Positions 45,781 to 56,860 of a stretch of 64,000 bases of DNA are shown here, piece by piece; position 1 is the stretch's first letter, and every line of letters starts with the position of its first letter. The stretch is from Cymodocea nodosa (lineage: Eukaryota > Streptophyta > Magnoliopsida > Alismatales > Cymodoceaceae). The notes under the pieces are model-generated. The model did no database searches. It was not told the DNA's origin and saw only the letters and a program-made list of their open reading frames with translations. The translations under genes were made by a program, and so were the position numbers. The stretch is taken from NCBI GenBank assembly GCA_036874045.1, contig CM072336.1:9266501-9330500 (forward strand), in the 5' to 3' direction.

Positions 45781-46480
45781 GAGTGCACTACCGTATGACC
45801 CTCTCTGTCACTCCCCAGCAATGCTCGCCTAGGCATCACTGGCTTCATCTGTCACGAGTTGTTGCGAGATGCCTCCTCACCCATGATACTTCATCTTGGA
45901 GATGGCAATGGAATTAAATCCTTGGAGAGGGAATTAAACCTTTTAAGTAAGAAAAGGGGGTTATAACATATCTAAATAAAAATTTGTATGGCCTATATTC
46001 ATTTAAGGTAATCAAAGGAAATTTTTAGATGGGAGAATATAACATCTTGTTAACGTGGATTTTTACTTCAACAATTATTTGTTGATAAATTGATTAATTA
46101 ATGGATTCCTCAAAAGTTAATAAACAAACTTTACACCTTACATCTTCCTCTCAAAAAATGCTTCATATTTAACACAATGTACACCAGAAAATATGTCAAA
46201 TATAATTTTATTATTCATGAAATAATATTACAAAAGTATTGTTGTATAGCCTACAAAGTAAATAACAAATAACCTCAAATATCGGCCGCCATATATATTT
46301 TGGGCATTTCCAGATCCAAGATAACTTCTCCAAAATGACTTAGATGATATATATTCATATGTGAGATGATTTGTAAAATATCATTTAATATTACCTTCCA
46401 TGTATTTTGGTATTATCATATTTATTTGTACCAAAATATAAATCTTATAGATAGTTCTTCCTCATTTGATGGCATTATCT
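45781..46480. other. No recognisable gene
   Basis: A short GC-richer stretch (45790-45910, with CTCCCCAGCAATGCTCGCCT) is followed by ordinary AT-rich DNA. Nothing codes convincingly. Confidence 0.4.
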
Positions 46481-47090
46481 TATCAAGGAGTATTTAATAT
46501 ATTTTATAAATATATATTTTTTATATGTGTGAACAGTTTGTACTCTTGTTTTAGAGTATTGAATATATTATAATTATATATATATATACATAGTTTACAC
46601 TCTTGTTTAGGAGTATTGAATATATTATATATATATGTTTATATATAAATAATTTATACTTTTGTTTTGGAGTATTGAATATATTATATATACATATGTT
46701 TATATGTAAACAATTTATACTCTTGTTTAGGAGTATTGAATATATTATATAGATATATTTATATATAAAGAGTATTGAATATTATATATATATATATTTT
46801 TATATGTAAATAGTTTATACTCTTATTTTAGATATGTAATATATTATATATTTTTATGTATGGAATCGATTATTTTACATATATTTTTATATATGTAAAT
46901 AGTTTATATTCTTATTTAGGAGTATTTAATATATATATCATCTGCTTAAATGCGTAAAGTTTTAATATTTTATATTAACATTTTATACTCATATTTAGTA
47001 GTATTTAATATATTAGATATACTTTTATATATATCTTTTGACATATATAAATAGTTTATACTCTTGTTTAGGAGTACTAAATATATTTTA
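46480..47090. repeat. AT-rich minisatellite, about 60-80-bp units
   Basis: Repeats a phrase of the type ACTCTTGTTTAGGAGTATTGAATATATTATAT followed by a variable TA-rich spacer. About eight units are visible (anchors near 46548, 46597, 46658, 46718, 46818, 46910, 46990 and 47060). Unit length varies through the TA spacer. Confidence 0.8.
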
Positions 47091-47479
47091 TCATTTTCAT
47101 AATCTCCACTTATATTTTGATCTTTTATATAGTTATGTTACCTTTTGAGTATCTAAATTTATATTTTAAATATATGTATTTCCCATTAGAAAACATCATC
47201 AATTCACTTCAGATATTTATTTTTAATGTATTTTAATAAAATATGTTTAATATATATACGTATTCATTGTTTTGTTGTTCTTTATCTTATCATTATATTA
47301 TATATATATATTTTTCGTTGGAATATAGTCGACAAAGTTTATTTAAGGTAGTTGTTCTTATTTTGTATGCTTTATATTATGTCCCAAAATATCTTATATT
47401 ATTTATTAGTATCTAAAATATTTAATTTCATTGTTATTATTATTAGATATTCACATTTAATACCTACAATATATTAATT

Positions 47480-48010
47480 TTAATTTAAATCTTCGGTCCG
47501 ACCCTTGGGTTCGATCGAAACCTTTATACTTATATTATTATTATCGTTACTTTTATTACGATAAAAACATCTTTCGATCGAATCTTCGGCTTGATCGGAT
47601 CTCATTTATGTATATTATTTTTTTTTTAAAATAAAAGCCTTTTCGGTTGGGTTGAAGTATAACTTCAATTCAACTGATTTATCTATATATATATGTATGT
47701 ATATTTTAAAAAAATTCTTTCGTTCAGATCGAAGTATAACTTTGATTCAATTAAATTTTTTTATATATATATATATTTAAAAACTCTTTCATTCGACTAT
47801 TATTATTATTTTATTTTATCATTTCGATAGAACGCAAGCATAACTTTGATTCAACTGATTCTTTTATTATATATATATATTTATTTATTTTTAAAATTTT
47901 CAGTAAAATTGAAGCTATACTTCTGTTCAATCGATTTTAATATTATTATTATTATTTTACATTTTATGGTCAGACTAAAAGAGGACTTTAGCTTAACCAA
48001 AACTTATTAT
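47480..48010. repeat. Third copy of the TCGGTT/AACCGA-type motif array
   Basis: Units such as TTCGGTCCGACCCTTGGGTTCG, TTTCGATCGAATCTTCGGCT, TTTCGGTTGGGTTGAAG and CGATAGAACGCAAGCATAAC alternate with TA-rich spacers every 70-90 bp. It is related in style to 14280-14600 and 27110-27600 but diverged. It is flanked by AT repeats rather than integrase. Confidence 0.55.
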
Positions 48011-48139
48011 ATATACATATATTTATTATATTATTTATTTTTTTAAAACAATATATATATATTTAAATGTCACATATTTGCAAAGTCAGGTGCGTTGACC
48101 TGACATTTATAAATGTCAAGTGGCATTTCTCCCTTTGTT

Positions 48140-49080
48140 TTTTTTAATAAATTTTCCCTAAATTTCAGATATTTGATTTTAATTCAAATATTTATATTTT
48201 GTATCTGAAACACCTTTTTTATATTTATACTTCTATACACAAAATATTAAAAAAAAATTATATTTTATTTCAAATACTTATATTTCACAACTAAAATATT
48301 TTTATTTTAATTTCTTAAATATTCTCATATTTTATCTAAAATATTTGATTTTATTTTTAAACATTAAAATTTTAATTTTTATTTCTTAAATAGGTCCGTT
48401 GAGTTTGGTAAGTGTAATGAACTCTTTCTATTGAGTTAACCTCAATCCAATAGACCAACTCCTTTAGTTTAAGCTACACCTAATGGACTAAATATATTGG
48501 GTTTATGCAAACCCAATGAACAAGTTCGTTTTAAATTCTTAGATACTGTATAAAATACTTGATTTCATTTTAGATACTTACATTTTTTATCTAAAGTATT
48601 TATATTTTAATCTCTTGGGCATTTTTTATAGTTTCATACTTGACATATGTAATTTTATTTTAAATATTTCTATTTATATATAAAATATTTGGATTTTTAT
48701 TTTTCATATACGTATATTTTTAATGTCTAGATACTTATAGTTTATATCTAATATGTTTAATTTAATCTAATTTTTACACATATTTTAGTTATTTATATTT
48801 TATATCCATGCATACTTCTAATTTTGAATCTTTAAATATTTATATCCCATATGTAAGATATTTATCTTTGTTTAATTTTTCATATGTATTTTAGATATTT
48901 ATATTTTATATCTAAAATACTTCAATCTTAGACACTTACATTTTTTATATTTAAGTTTTTTTTAGTTTGATCTTGATACCTTTGTTTAGTATCAAACACT
49001 TCTAGATTTTAAAATTTCTTAGCTCTATTTAGAGGTTATAGATTTCTTTAATTTTCATTTTAGATACTTTTTATTTTGTC
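48140..49080. repeat. AT-rich repeat block with AACCCAATGGAC/GTTGGGTT motifs
   Basis: 48530-49050 matches 25420-25960. At 48385-48530 and, just beyond the block, 49135-49200 there is yet another version of the quasi-palindrome: AAACCCAATGGACTAACTTT followed by GTTGGGTT. No gene is seen; 49205-49400 is TA-rich low-complexity sequence. Confidence 0.65.
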
Positions 49081-49405
49081 TCTAAAATACCATTTGCAGT
49101 ATTTCTAAATTAAATCTATTGAATTTAAATAAATCTCATAGACTAAGTCCTTTGAGTTTAAATAAACCCAATGGACTAACTTTGTTGGGTTCAGTACACG
49201 AACAATTTATGTTGACATAATAATTATAATCATATATATATATATTTGTTATCTTGACCATCACATATATATATTCATTATATTATGGTTATTATTATAT
49301 TGTTAATTAGTTAGTTATTATTACCATTATATTATTATTTTTTTTATAATTTCCACATGTATAAATAAATTTAAAGGAAAGCTTGTGACAACTTATTCCA
49401 AGCAA

Positions 49406-49606
49406 TCAACAAGGACATAACGTGTTTGAATAATGAAAAAAGATGGGATAGAACTCTTGCAGTCTTTTATTCTTAATCAGTTGCATCCATTCTTTCTCAT
49501 AAATCAACTTATAAAGCAAGAGAACATCTTGAATAACAACCACAAGGATATTGTCATTAATCAATGCGAAGCTTCTAATAGATACTGTTATTGATTGTAG
49601 ACTCAT
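49406..49606 (-). pseudogene. Possible C-terminal fragment of an F-box-associated protein
   Basis: A 66-codon minus-strand open stretch reading SIRSFALINDNILVVVIQD, VLLLYKLIYEKEW and FYPIFFHYSNTLCPC. Its spacing (a D-x-L-x-x-YKL phrase, then a final F-P-x-F region with Cys near the end) loosely resembles the end of the F-box gene at 8084-8250. Upstream, 49640-49760 has another open segment on the same strand but no plausible intron joins them. The similarity is weak and it may not be a gene. Confidence 0.3.
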
Positions 49607-50956
49607 CTTTACTTTTGCATAATTATTGTTCTAGTGCACTTACCATGATCTTCCATCATCTATATGTAAAATGTTATATCTGCTGCGTACCATCGAATTA
49701 AACATAAGGATGGTGATGATGGCCTCCCCTTCCCTTTCCATACTGTACGATAGCAAAATGTAGGAGCTCATCTGTTGGAGGCGTCAACGTATGAACAACG
49801 TAGCTAAGCTCAAGGTCTGAGAGCTACCATTCTTCCTCCATTTAGGCAATCTAGTATTGCTACACCAAGAAAAGACGAGTAACTAGACGACCTTTCAACG
49901 GGTGGACTTGCAAACTCCACAGCAACAACGAAGGTCTCGATGCTGTGGGCGATCACGCCGAGACAACAGCCACGTACTTCCCGATCGCAAGCTGCCAAGG
50001 TCGCACCAAGAGAACTGTGACCACGAAGTATAGACAATATCGCTGTTGCAACACAACAAATTTAACATGCCTCATCGAGAAATAAAATCCACCTTTCTTT
50101 CTTGCAGGAGTGTCTCTCTAGTCTTAGGGTAGGAGTGTGAAAGTGGGAGTATGTGTTGTTGAAAGAGAGTCCAGGCCTTTGCTGTACGCCATCCATCTAC
50201 CTTTACGATAGAAATGGTGAAACGTACGACACAAAGTGCAATCGATGCTTGGTGGTCATGATGGGATGTTAGATGCTCGAACGTCCATCCTCCTTCCAAG
50301 CTTATATATCTTAAATGCTCGACACGCCTGATCACCATATATATCTTTAAGTTTATATTTTTTATAAAGTTCTTATATATGTGACTTTACATTTTAAATA
50401 ATTACAATATGTGTATATCAATTTCTTATTATGATTATTTAATCAATGATTCCCATTTCTAAGATATTGCCGTCAACATATGTCCATAGTTATTTCTCTC
50501 TTTCGATATTCTAGATCCATCCGCTTGACTTTACAAGAAACACTGTGAAGTTTTTTTGACAAATACCATCCATATTAGTTCAGGACTACGTATGTGCTGA
50601 CGATAAATGTGATGGAAGTAGGCAAGTAAAGCAGCAAGTATATACGTGATTTTAAATTTTTATTCTATTATCCACTCAATTCAAGTTTGTTTGCACATCG
50701 GCTCTCATCATCAAGATTCCAGTCCTTTCTTCTTAGCTGCTGCTGCTGCTGCTCTCTCTATATATATGTATATATATATAAGTTTAAATTTGATGAGGCA
50801 ATTAAGTATATATATTGAAGCTTAATTGCATGGATAATGCTTATTCTGTGCAACACTTACACATGACCTAGTGCTGCTTATTTATCTTGTTACATGTAGG
50901 TGGTAGTACAGACATGCACACCCATCAACAGACAGCATCGTATGCATGAAAGCTCA

Positions 50957-51347
50957 TTAGCGTGGGCAGAACCTTGTGCAAACTACGCGGTAACGACAAC
51001 AGTAGCGACGGCCGTTACGTCTGCACAAACGTAGGCAGCGAAAGTTGCCTGCGCAGCAGCGTGTACTGATTTTTAGTTGGTTTGCACCAACACCGTCCGC
51101 ACCGACATCATCCGCATCCAAGTCATATGACAACTCTGCGCGTGAATGAAAAATAATATACATATGTGTCACATGATTGCCAGTGAATACAATACAAGCA
51201 AACAGCCAAGAAGAGAAGTAGAAGGAACGTTTCCTGACCTGCGTTTTCTCCTTCAGCTTCTTCCTCCGCTTTCACCAGCACGTCCGAGGTGACGAGCATG
51301 AGGACCAGCAAGAAGGCAGTAAACACGAAAATAGGCTTAGGAGCCAT
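50957..51347 (-). CDS. Secreted cysteine-rich peptide precursor, copy 2 (two exons)
   Basis: The coding sequence joins complement 51347-51239 and 51135-50957 with a 103-bp intron (CAG|GTCAGG to CGCAG|AG). It gives 95 residues with the same plan as copy 1: signal peptide (1-27), acidic spacer (28-61), basic core (62-95) and all eight Cys in the CC-x5-C-x3-C doublet. It differs from copy 1 at residue 16 (Leu for Val), 75 (Arg for Thr) and 84 (Arg for Leu). The core therefore has eleven Arg instead of nine. The frame, start, stop and splice sites are intact, so both copies may be expressed. The TATA box lies at 51438-51444 (reverse complement of CTTTATA). The product presumably enters the secretory pathway; its target is unknown. 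Confidence 0.85.
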
Positions 51348-51437
51348 CGATGGCTTTCTCTTCTCTCTTGTTTTTGCGTTGAAGGAAATATTTGAATCAA
51401 GGAGCTGATGAGAAGAAGAGCTCGACCATGCTCTCTC

Positions 51438-51444
51438 TTTATAG
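51438..51444 (-). promoter_or_regulatory. TATA box of peptide gene 2
   Basis: TATAAAG on the minus strand, 91 bp upstream of the start codon, in the same GCTGGCTATAAAGAGAGAG context as copy 1. Confidence 0.7.
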
Positions 51445-51739
51445 CCAGCGTGGATGGGAACCAGTCAAATGTGGTGGCAGAGGGAGAGGACTTTTTTGTG
51501 TCATGGCAGATAAATAAATTGATAGATAGGGAAATAACATGCATTAATTTTCCACACGACACGTTTGAGTTTGACAAGTGAAACGTGTACCACCCAAGAC
51601 AATTGGATGCCTGCTTACTGTAACAAAGAAAATTGCTCCAACGCGCAGCCCAGTCCAACAAATAAGATAAGATTGGGAGTTATTTTATTATTTTCGTGAT
51701 TTTGGGACATTTGTGTGGATAAGATAAGATGCTCTCTCT

Positions 51740-52700
51740 TTCTCTCTTTCCTTCATATCTTACATTATTTTTTGATAATATTTTACCGTTGATTTTTATT
51801 TTAAACTTCTGTTACACTCATCACAAGGAAAGTCTTACGTTTAAAAAATATGTTAAATAAATAACATTGAGCAAAAATATTTACTTGAAGATCTTATAGA
51901 TGAATTAATTGAAATGAATATTGATAATCTTGAGGAAGCTTTTATCGTTATCGAGTAAAATGTGTGTTGAATAAAGAAACATAGTAATTAATGAAGTGCG
52001 TGAACAAATCATGTTCTTTATGTTGTAAAGAGATAATATGTAATATAATATTTTCATATAATATATTGTCTACTTTTGAAAAAATTTAGATTGTAATGAA
52101 CAATATTGTTTATGTTAATTACAAGTATGTTATTTTACTTGTTATATCTGTATTTAGTAAAATTTTAAGATATATTATAATATTTAAAATATTACTTTTC
52201 AAATATAATATCTTTTAAAAATAATATTCTAATGTATTATTTAATTTTTTTTAAAATATTATCTTTTTAATTCCTTTTAACTACACAAACACCCTATTTT
52301 CCATCATTTTCTCTAATACACAAATAATAATGTATTTTCTATTATATCTTATCATTACCTACCATCTTCATTTCTCACTACTTTCATATTTCTCGTTGTT
52401 TTATTTTTCGACGAAAAAATGTACACAAATAGAGTCTAAAAGTTTGACTCGTTGATACCTTTTGTTAATATTTGCAAATGTTGGTACCTTTTGTTGATTA
52501 AATTGGTGTAGTTAACTAGCCTATCAATGAGAAAGAAAGTTAGATGATATTCGTGGCTTGTATAATATCAATATTTTACATGTGAAATTCTTATCTTTGA
52601 AAATAAATCTTAGAGAGAGAGAGTGGGTTATTGTACACAGAAAATCAAGAAAAGGAAGAAAAGTATAAACTTTTCTTTTGTTAGGCGGAAAGAATGTTAA
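51740..52700. other. AT-rich DNA without recognisable gene
   Basis: Contains CT-rich and TA-rich stretches. A 36-bp phrase at 51805-51842 (GTTACACTCATCACAAGG...) recurs at 58070-58106, next to the truncated spacer. Nothing codes convincingly. Confidence 0.45.
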
Positions 52701-52719
52701 CGAAATTCTAGCGGTATAA

Positions 52720-53113
52720 AACGTGTTACTTTCCTTTCTCGTCATTCATTTCTGACCTCCATACATCCGATTTCGCTCCCCCAACCTTTCCGACTTGCCC
52801 ATCCTCACAACCTCCAACACCGATGCTACACAACTCATGGCTTCCTCGTTCATTTCTAAACATCAAAATGACCTCCTCGTGTGTAAACAATGGTCGACCT
52901 CCAACTCTATGCATCGGAAGCATCCCTCGAACTCTTGACCTCATGACGTCGTCGCAGCCTCTAGCGTTCAATCCCCAAAAATATCACACATTGGAACCTC
53001 CCGCCTCGCTCGAAATCGAAAGCTCCTTCGTTCGCACCCTAGCTTTAGATGGAAGAAAGCCCTTCGCGACCAGAAATATTTGCTTGTCCTCGATTATCAT
53101 AATTCAAAATTAA
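52720..53113 (+). other. GC-richer island with an unidentified open frame
   Basis: Base composition changes sharply from the AT-rich surroundings. A plus-strand frame (52823-53113, 96 codons: MLHNSWLPRSFLNIKM...) and an antisense frame (52971-52726) are both open. Neither shows a domain I know. A TATA-like GCGGTATAAAACG lies at 52712-52724. It could be a captured gene fragment in a transposon or part of a 5' exon. Confidence 0.3.
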
Positions 53114-53404
53114 TTAAATAGTCTTATTCAAAGTAACTATTAAATGATAATTTTGTAATTTTTTTGAACTTCTATGATATCATAATCTAGTTTTTTTTTT
53201 TGAGATTGAAGTAATAAATTTAATTGTAAGTACAATCTTAAAGACTGAAACTCATATTAATGACACATTAAAAAGTTTTTTGTCATCATTAAAGTTAGTC
53301 TACATCATCTAACACATAAATGTCTTTTGTGCGGTACATATTCTTATTATTGTGTTGTTATTCCATAGGTTTTATTCTATTTATTGAAATCTTGATTGTG
53401 TAGA

Positions 53405-53862
53405 ATATGAATACTCATGATAAGAAAATGATAGGTAGAGGTAGAAGTTACATTAATTAGAATGCTAAAGTAAATGTATATTTCTTAGATATTTTAGTTA
53501 AAGTATTAAATGAAGGAAAAAAAAAAAAAACTTATGATGCAAAAATAAAAGGTAGCACTTGAGATGAAGTAATTGAAAAATACAATACTATAAAAAATAT
53601 AGGTATCAAAAGGAAGAACGTAGAAAATCACTTAAAAACTTGAAAATTACTCTAAAATTGCAAATTAGAGTGAATGGAGTTGGAATTTCATCTAAGACTA
53701 CACTGACATTGATGATGAGATATAAAATGAGTTTGTTATTACTGATGATATATTTCCAACAAGAGAAGTATATACAGATAGACATTCACAAGTTAGAATG
53801 AGTCAAGAACAACGAAAAAAAGTAGTTGATAAGATACGTGAGGATATGATGATGACGATGTA
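53405..53862 (+). pseudogene. Myb/SANT-like DNA-binding protein remnant
   Basis: Translation across frames gives MNTHDKKMIGRGR near 53407, then YFLDILVKVLNEGKK, NVENHLKT, and an open tail at 53730-53862 reading VITDDIFPTREVYTDRHSQV then MSQEQRKKVVDKIREDM and a stop. The order (a lead-in, a helix-rich block, K-N-x-x-K-x-L spacing, then a tail) resembles plant Myb/SANT-like proteins, including those encoded beside PIF/Harbinger transposases. The tryptophans expected in the domain are mostly missing and frameshifts are present. Weak but coding-like. No transposase was seen nearby. Confidence 0.4.
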
Positions 53863-53869
53863 GGATGAA

Positions 53870-54350
53870 AGCATTATTTAAATCTATTTATGTTCTACCT
53901 TTGGATTATTCTAGACATTGATATTACAATAATTTGAATATTTTATATCTTTCGACTATTCTTTGTATTTATATTGTAATACTTTGAATGTTTTGTACTT
54001 TTGGACTATTCTTTCTATTTATGTTGTAATAATTTGAATAAGTATACTTTTTAAATTCATTAATATATATATATATTTAACATTAAATTATAAATTAATG
54101 TATCAATTACACAATTTTAAGTAGTATTTATAATTTATTTCATTATTTTTTCAATTTTCGAATATTCTAGTGTGTAGTAAATCCCTCAAAGGAATTCCAA
54201 CTTTTTAAACTTTCTAATAGGTGTACTAAACCTTCGTGAGAATTTTGAGATTCCAAACATTTCATTTCCTTTCTATCTGAACTTTTTGGTGTGCACTAAT
54301 AGGGTGGCAAATAAAGGAATTTAAAGAAAAAGGGTAGAACAGAGGTTACA
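53870..54350. other. AT-rich DNA without recognisable gene
   Basis: Contains three degenerate repeats of a TTTTGTACTTTTGGACTATTCTTT-like phrase at 53880-54030 and otherwise nothing identifiable. Confidence 0.4.
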
Positions 54351-54354
54351 AGGT

Positions 54355-54836
54355 TTCATACCACAACTTTAACAAAAATCAAACAAAAAACTTATAACCT
54401 TAGATTGCTCTTGCTTTAAGGAATGATTCTGGAGTTAAATTTGCTTTGAAAAAGATTGATCTTAATGCTCTAAATCACAGAAAGGCTTTGAACATGTTCA
54501 TTTAGGTTGTAAGAGAAGATGTTGAGAAATGAAGACCTTTCTAAGTAGCATACGTAGTCTTATTTATAGAATGAAGGTGTTCTCACAACTAATTTTTCAG
54601 TCAAAATAGATTAACATTTTTAGTGCCGTTAATCCATTTTTCAATAATGCTAGTTTTTAGGTCAAACAAATATCTAACTATTAATCCATTTTGCAAGTTT
54701 GAAATTTCTTGCATGAATTTTTACATGGAACATTGTTGACAATAAAAAAAGAATTGAAATTGATGAATGAAAAAAAATGAAATGAAAAAGAAAAAGTGAA
54801 AAAATATGTAGTTTCAAGAAGAAAAAAAAATTGTGT
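54355..54836 (-). repeat. Second copy of the 45315-45780 repeat
   Basis: Matches 45315-45770 at most positions, including the minus-strand TATAAATA at 54561-54568. It is followed directly by the Athila-type LTR starting at 54837. Confidence 0.65.
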
Positions 54837-56831
54837 TGTTTGGGCTTGTTAACTTCCGTTTGTAACTTAGTTAATTTATCTTTATGCTTATCAATAATTC
54901 CTTTTTAGAAGTCAACAAACAATCTTTCACACAAATTAGATATTAATTCCAATTTGTATTTTAACTGCAAGTGCACAGTGTACATTGCATTTGTGTGCAA
55001 GTACAGGTCGATCCCACAGAGAATTGAGGTAGAACTGTGTACTGTTCCATTTTTAATAATAAAATTTATATATTCAGTAAGCACTCCGTTAAGTTATAGC
55101 TAACTCAAGGGACTAACCTTGTGGAATTCAAGTAACTCAACGAAGCTATCTATCTAGTTTAATACTGCCATTTACAGAGGAATTCAGCCAACCATTGAGC
55201 GGTTCCACAGATTGTAAATAACATCAATTAAGCTCTATAATGCTAATTAATATTAGATTTATCATTCAACAACACTAACATTCAAATATTTCAAACAGTA
55301 ACCATTAAAATCATTAAGTATCAAGAATGATTCAATTCAGTAAACTGTAAAACTATTTTCTATTTTCTAAATTAAACAAACATGAAACATTCAAAACACT
55401 GACAATGATAATATTAATTACGATACAAAATAAACAATACAACACTCAAATACTAACTATAAACACAGATAAGTTGTTGTTGGTATTTTTTTTGTTTTGA
55501 TATGATCATGGAAATGGGCGAAAGGTGAAATGTAAAAGTAATCTCTATCAACAGTAAAAACTTCCGTCACTACATGCGACACGATTACACCACTGAAAAC
55601 TTAATCACTTACAATTATGCCTCCTCTCCCTATAGAATTGCGAGTCTAGAATTGCAAGATGATCTCCTCTTCAGTATACTGGCATCAACTCAAAACCAAG
55701 GCTAGAAGCTTTATGATCTCCTAAGATATGAGTCGGTGCTTGGTGAAAACAGCTTCCCTTCCCGCGATGCGATCACTCCTCATAGTGGTTGTCAAGCACT
55801 GTGTTTGGCTCGAAATCGACCCGACATCAAGAAAGTACCCTCACAGACCTCCAATGGTTGGTGATTATGGTGTGATGGTTGTGGTTGTGGTGGTTGGTGT
55901 GGTACTTCAGGGAACTTCCTATGCTGCCTGTAGATAGCTTGATTTGTCCCCCTCTGCACACACTAGCCACACCTTCTTCGTCTTTTCTCCTTTTCTTTTA
56001 TATTTCTTTAGTGGTAACTGTTTCTGCTTAGATGATCGGTTGGATTTCCTTCATTCATATAAAGGATGGTGATTTCTTCTCCATTCCATGAGTGAATTCC
56101 TATGTGATACGTGCAATCGTGGTTTTCCTTCAAATGTCCTGTTTCTGTAACCACTACAGTGGCATATTAGAAAATAAATGGTCTGTGGAGTTATAGATAA
56201 CTGAACGGACTTACTTCATTGATTTAACTATAAAACATGTGCAATAAAGAAATAAGTTGCTAACCTAACGCGTTACCTTAGTGTGTATTCATGTAACTTA
56301 ACACGTACAGTTATACTAACTTAACGAGTTAAACATGTGCATCTCACATGACATAATAAAGCATTTAAATTCAACACGTGCATAAATCTAACTTAATGAG
56401 TTCAGATATATAACTTTAAGATTTTTACTCGCTAACTCAACGAGTTGTCACATGATCTTTTTATACCTTTAAACCTGTAACTCAATGAGTTGGCACATGA
56501 TCTTTTAACAAAAAGAACACTAACTCAACGAGTTGTTACTGTTCACCTAAATATTCTTTTAGCGTTTAAAACATAACTATCCGGTACATGCAATATAACT
56601 CTCCGAAATAACAAAAAATTCGGATACTAAAGAATTAAAAACTAGCAACTTACCGACAGTTCAGAAATGTATTAAATTAATGCTAATTCCTTGAAATTAT
56701 GTAGATTCTTTCATTAAAGCATATAACAGTACAATTATAACATAATGACTTAATTTTCATATGATAAGCTAAATATTATACAATTAACCATCATTTAACC
56801 GTTAATATTATGCACTTTTTCATTCTAAACA
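54837..56831 (-). mobile_element. Complete Athila-type LTR (3' LTR, minus strand)
   Basis: Forward TGTTTGGG...CATTCTAAACA, 1995 bp, so on the minus strand it starts TGTTTAGAATG and ends CCAAACA. A purine tract immediately precedes it on that strand, which makes it a 3' LTR. It defines the LTR fragments at 15635-17057, 30988-33008 and 40155-41794. Distinct blocks are the AAGTGCACAGTGT...CAGGTCGATCCC region (54968-55020), a TATA-like ATATAAAAGA (minus, near 55998) and a dense array of AACGAGTT/AACTCGTT motifs (56180-56560). The 5' LTR and its target duplication are not visible. Confidence 0.85.
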
Positions 56832-56860
56832 CTTCCCCCATACTTAAATTTTGCTAGTCC
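56832..56860 (-). promoter_or_regulatory. Polypurine tract of the Athila-type element
   Basis: The minus strand reads GCAAAATTTAAGTATGGGGGAAG directly before the LTR start. This is the GTGTGGGGG-like tract typical of Athila/Tat elements. A similar phrase occurs at 7624-7650. Confidence 0.8.

Larger units (their letters stand above)
49897..51735 (-). repeat. Segmental duplication, copy 2 (inverted relative to 5170-6933)
   Basis: Reverse-complement match to the block at 5170-6933 with few substitutions, extending about 65 bp further into one foldback arm (51657-51735). The homology stops at GGATAAGATAAGATG (51735) on one side and at AACGGGTGG (about 49897) on the other. Both flanks differ from those of copy 1. 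Short open frames in the non-genic part (50072-50338 and 49810-50037) are not preserved in copy 1 and are left unannotated. Confidence 0.9.

Noticed and set aside
50072..50338. 88-codon frame downstream of peptide gene 2
   Set aside because: The matching stretch in copy 1 (6480-6760) is frameshifted. With such close copies this suggests that it does not code.
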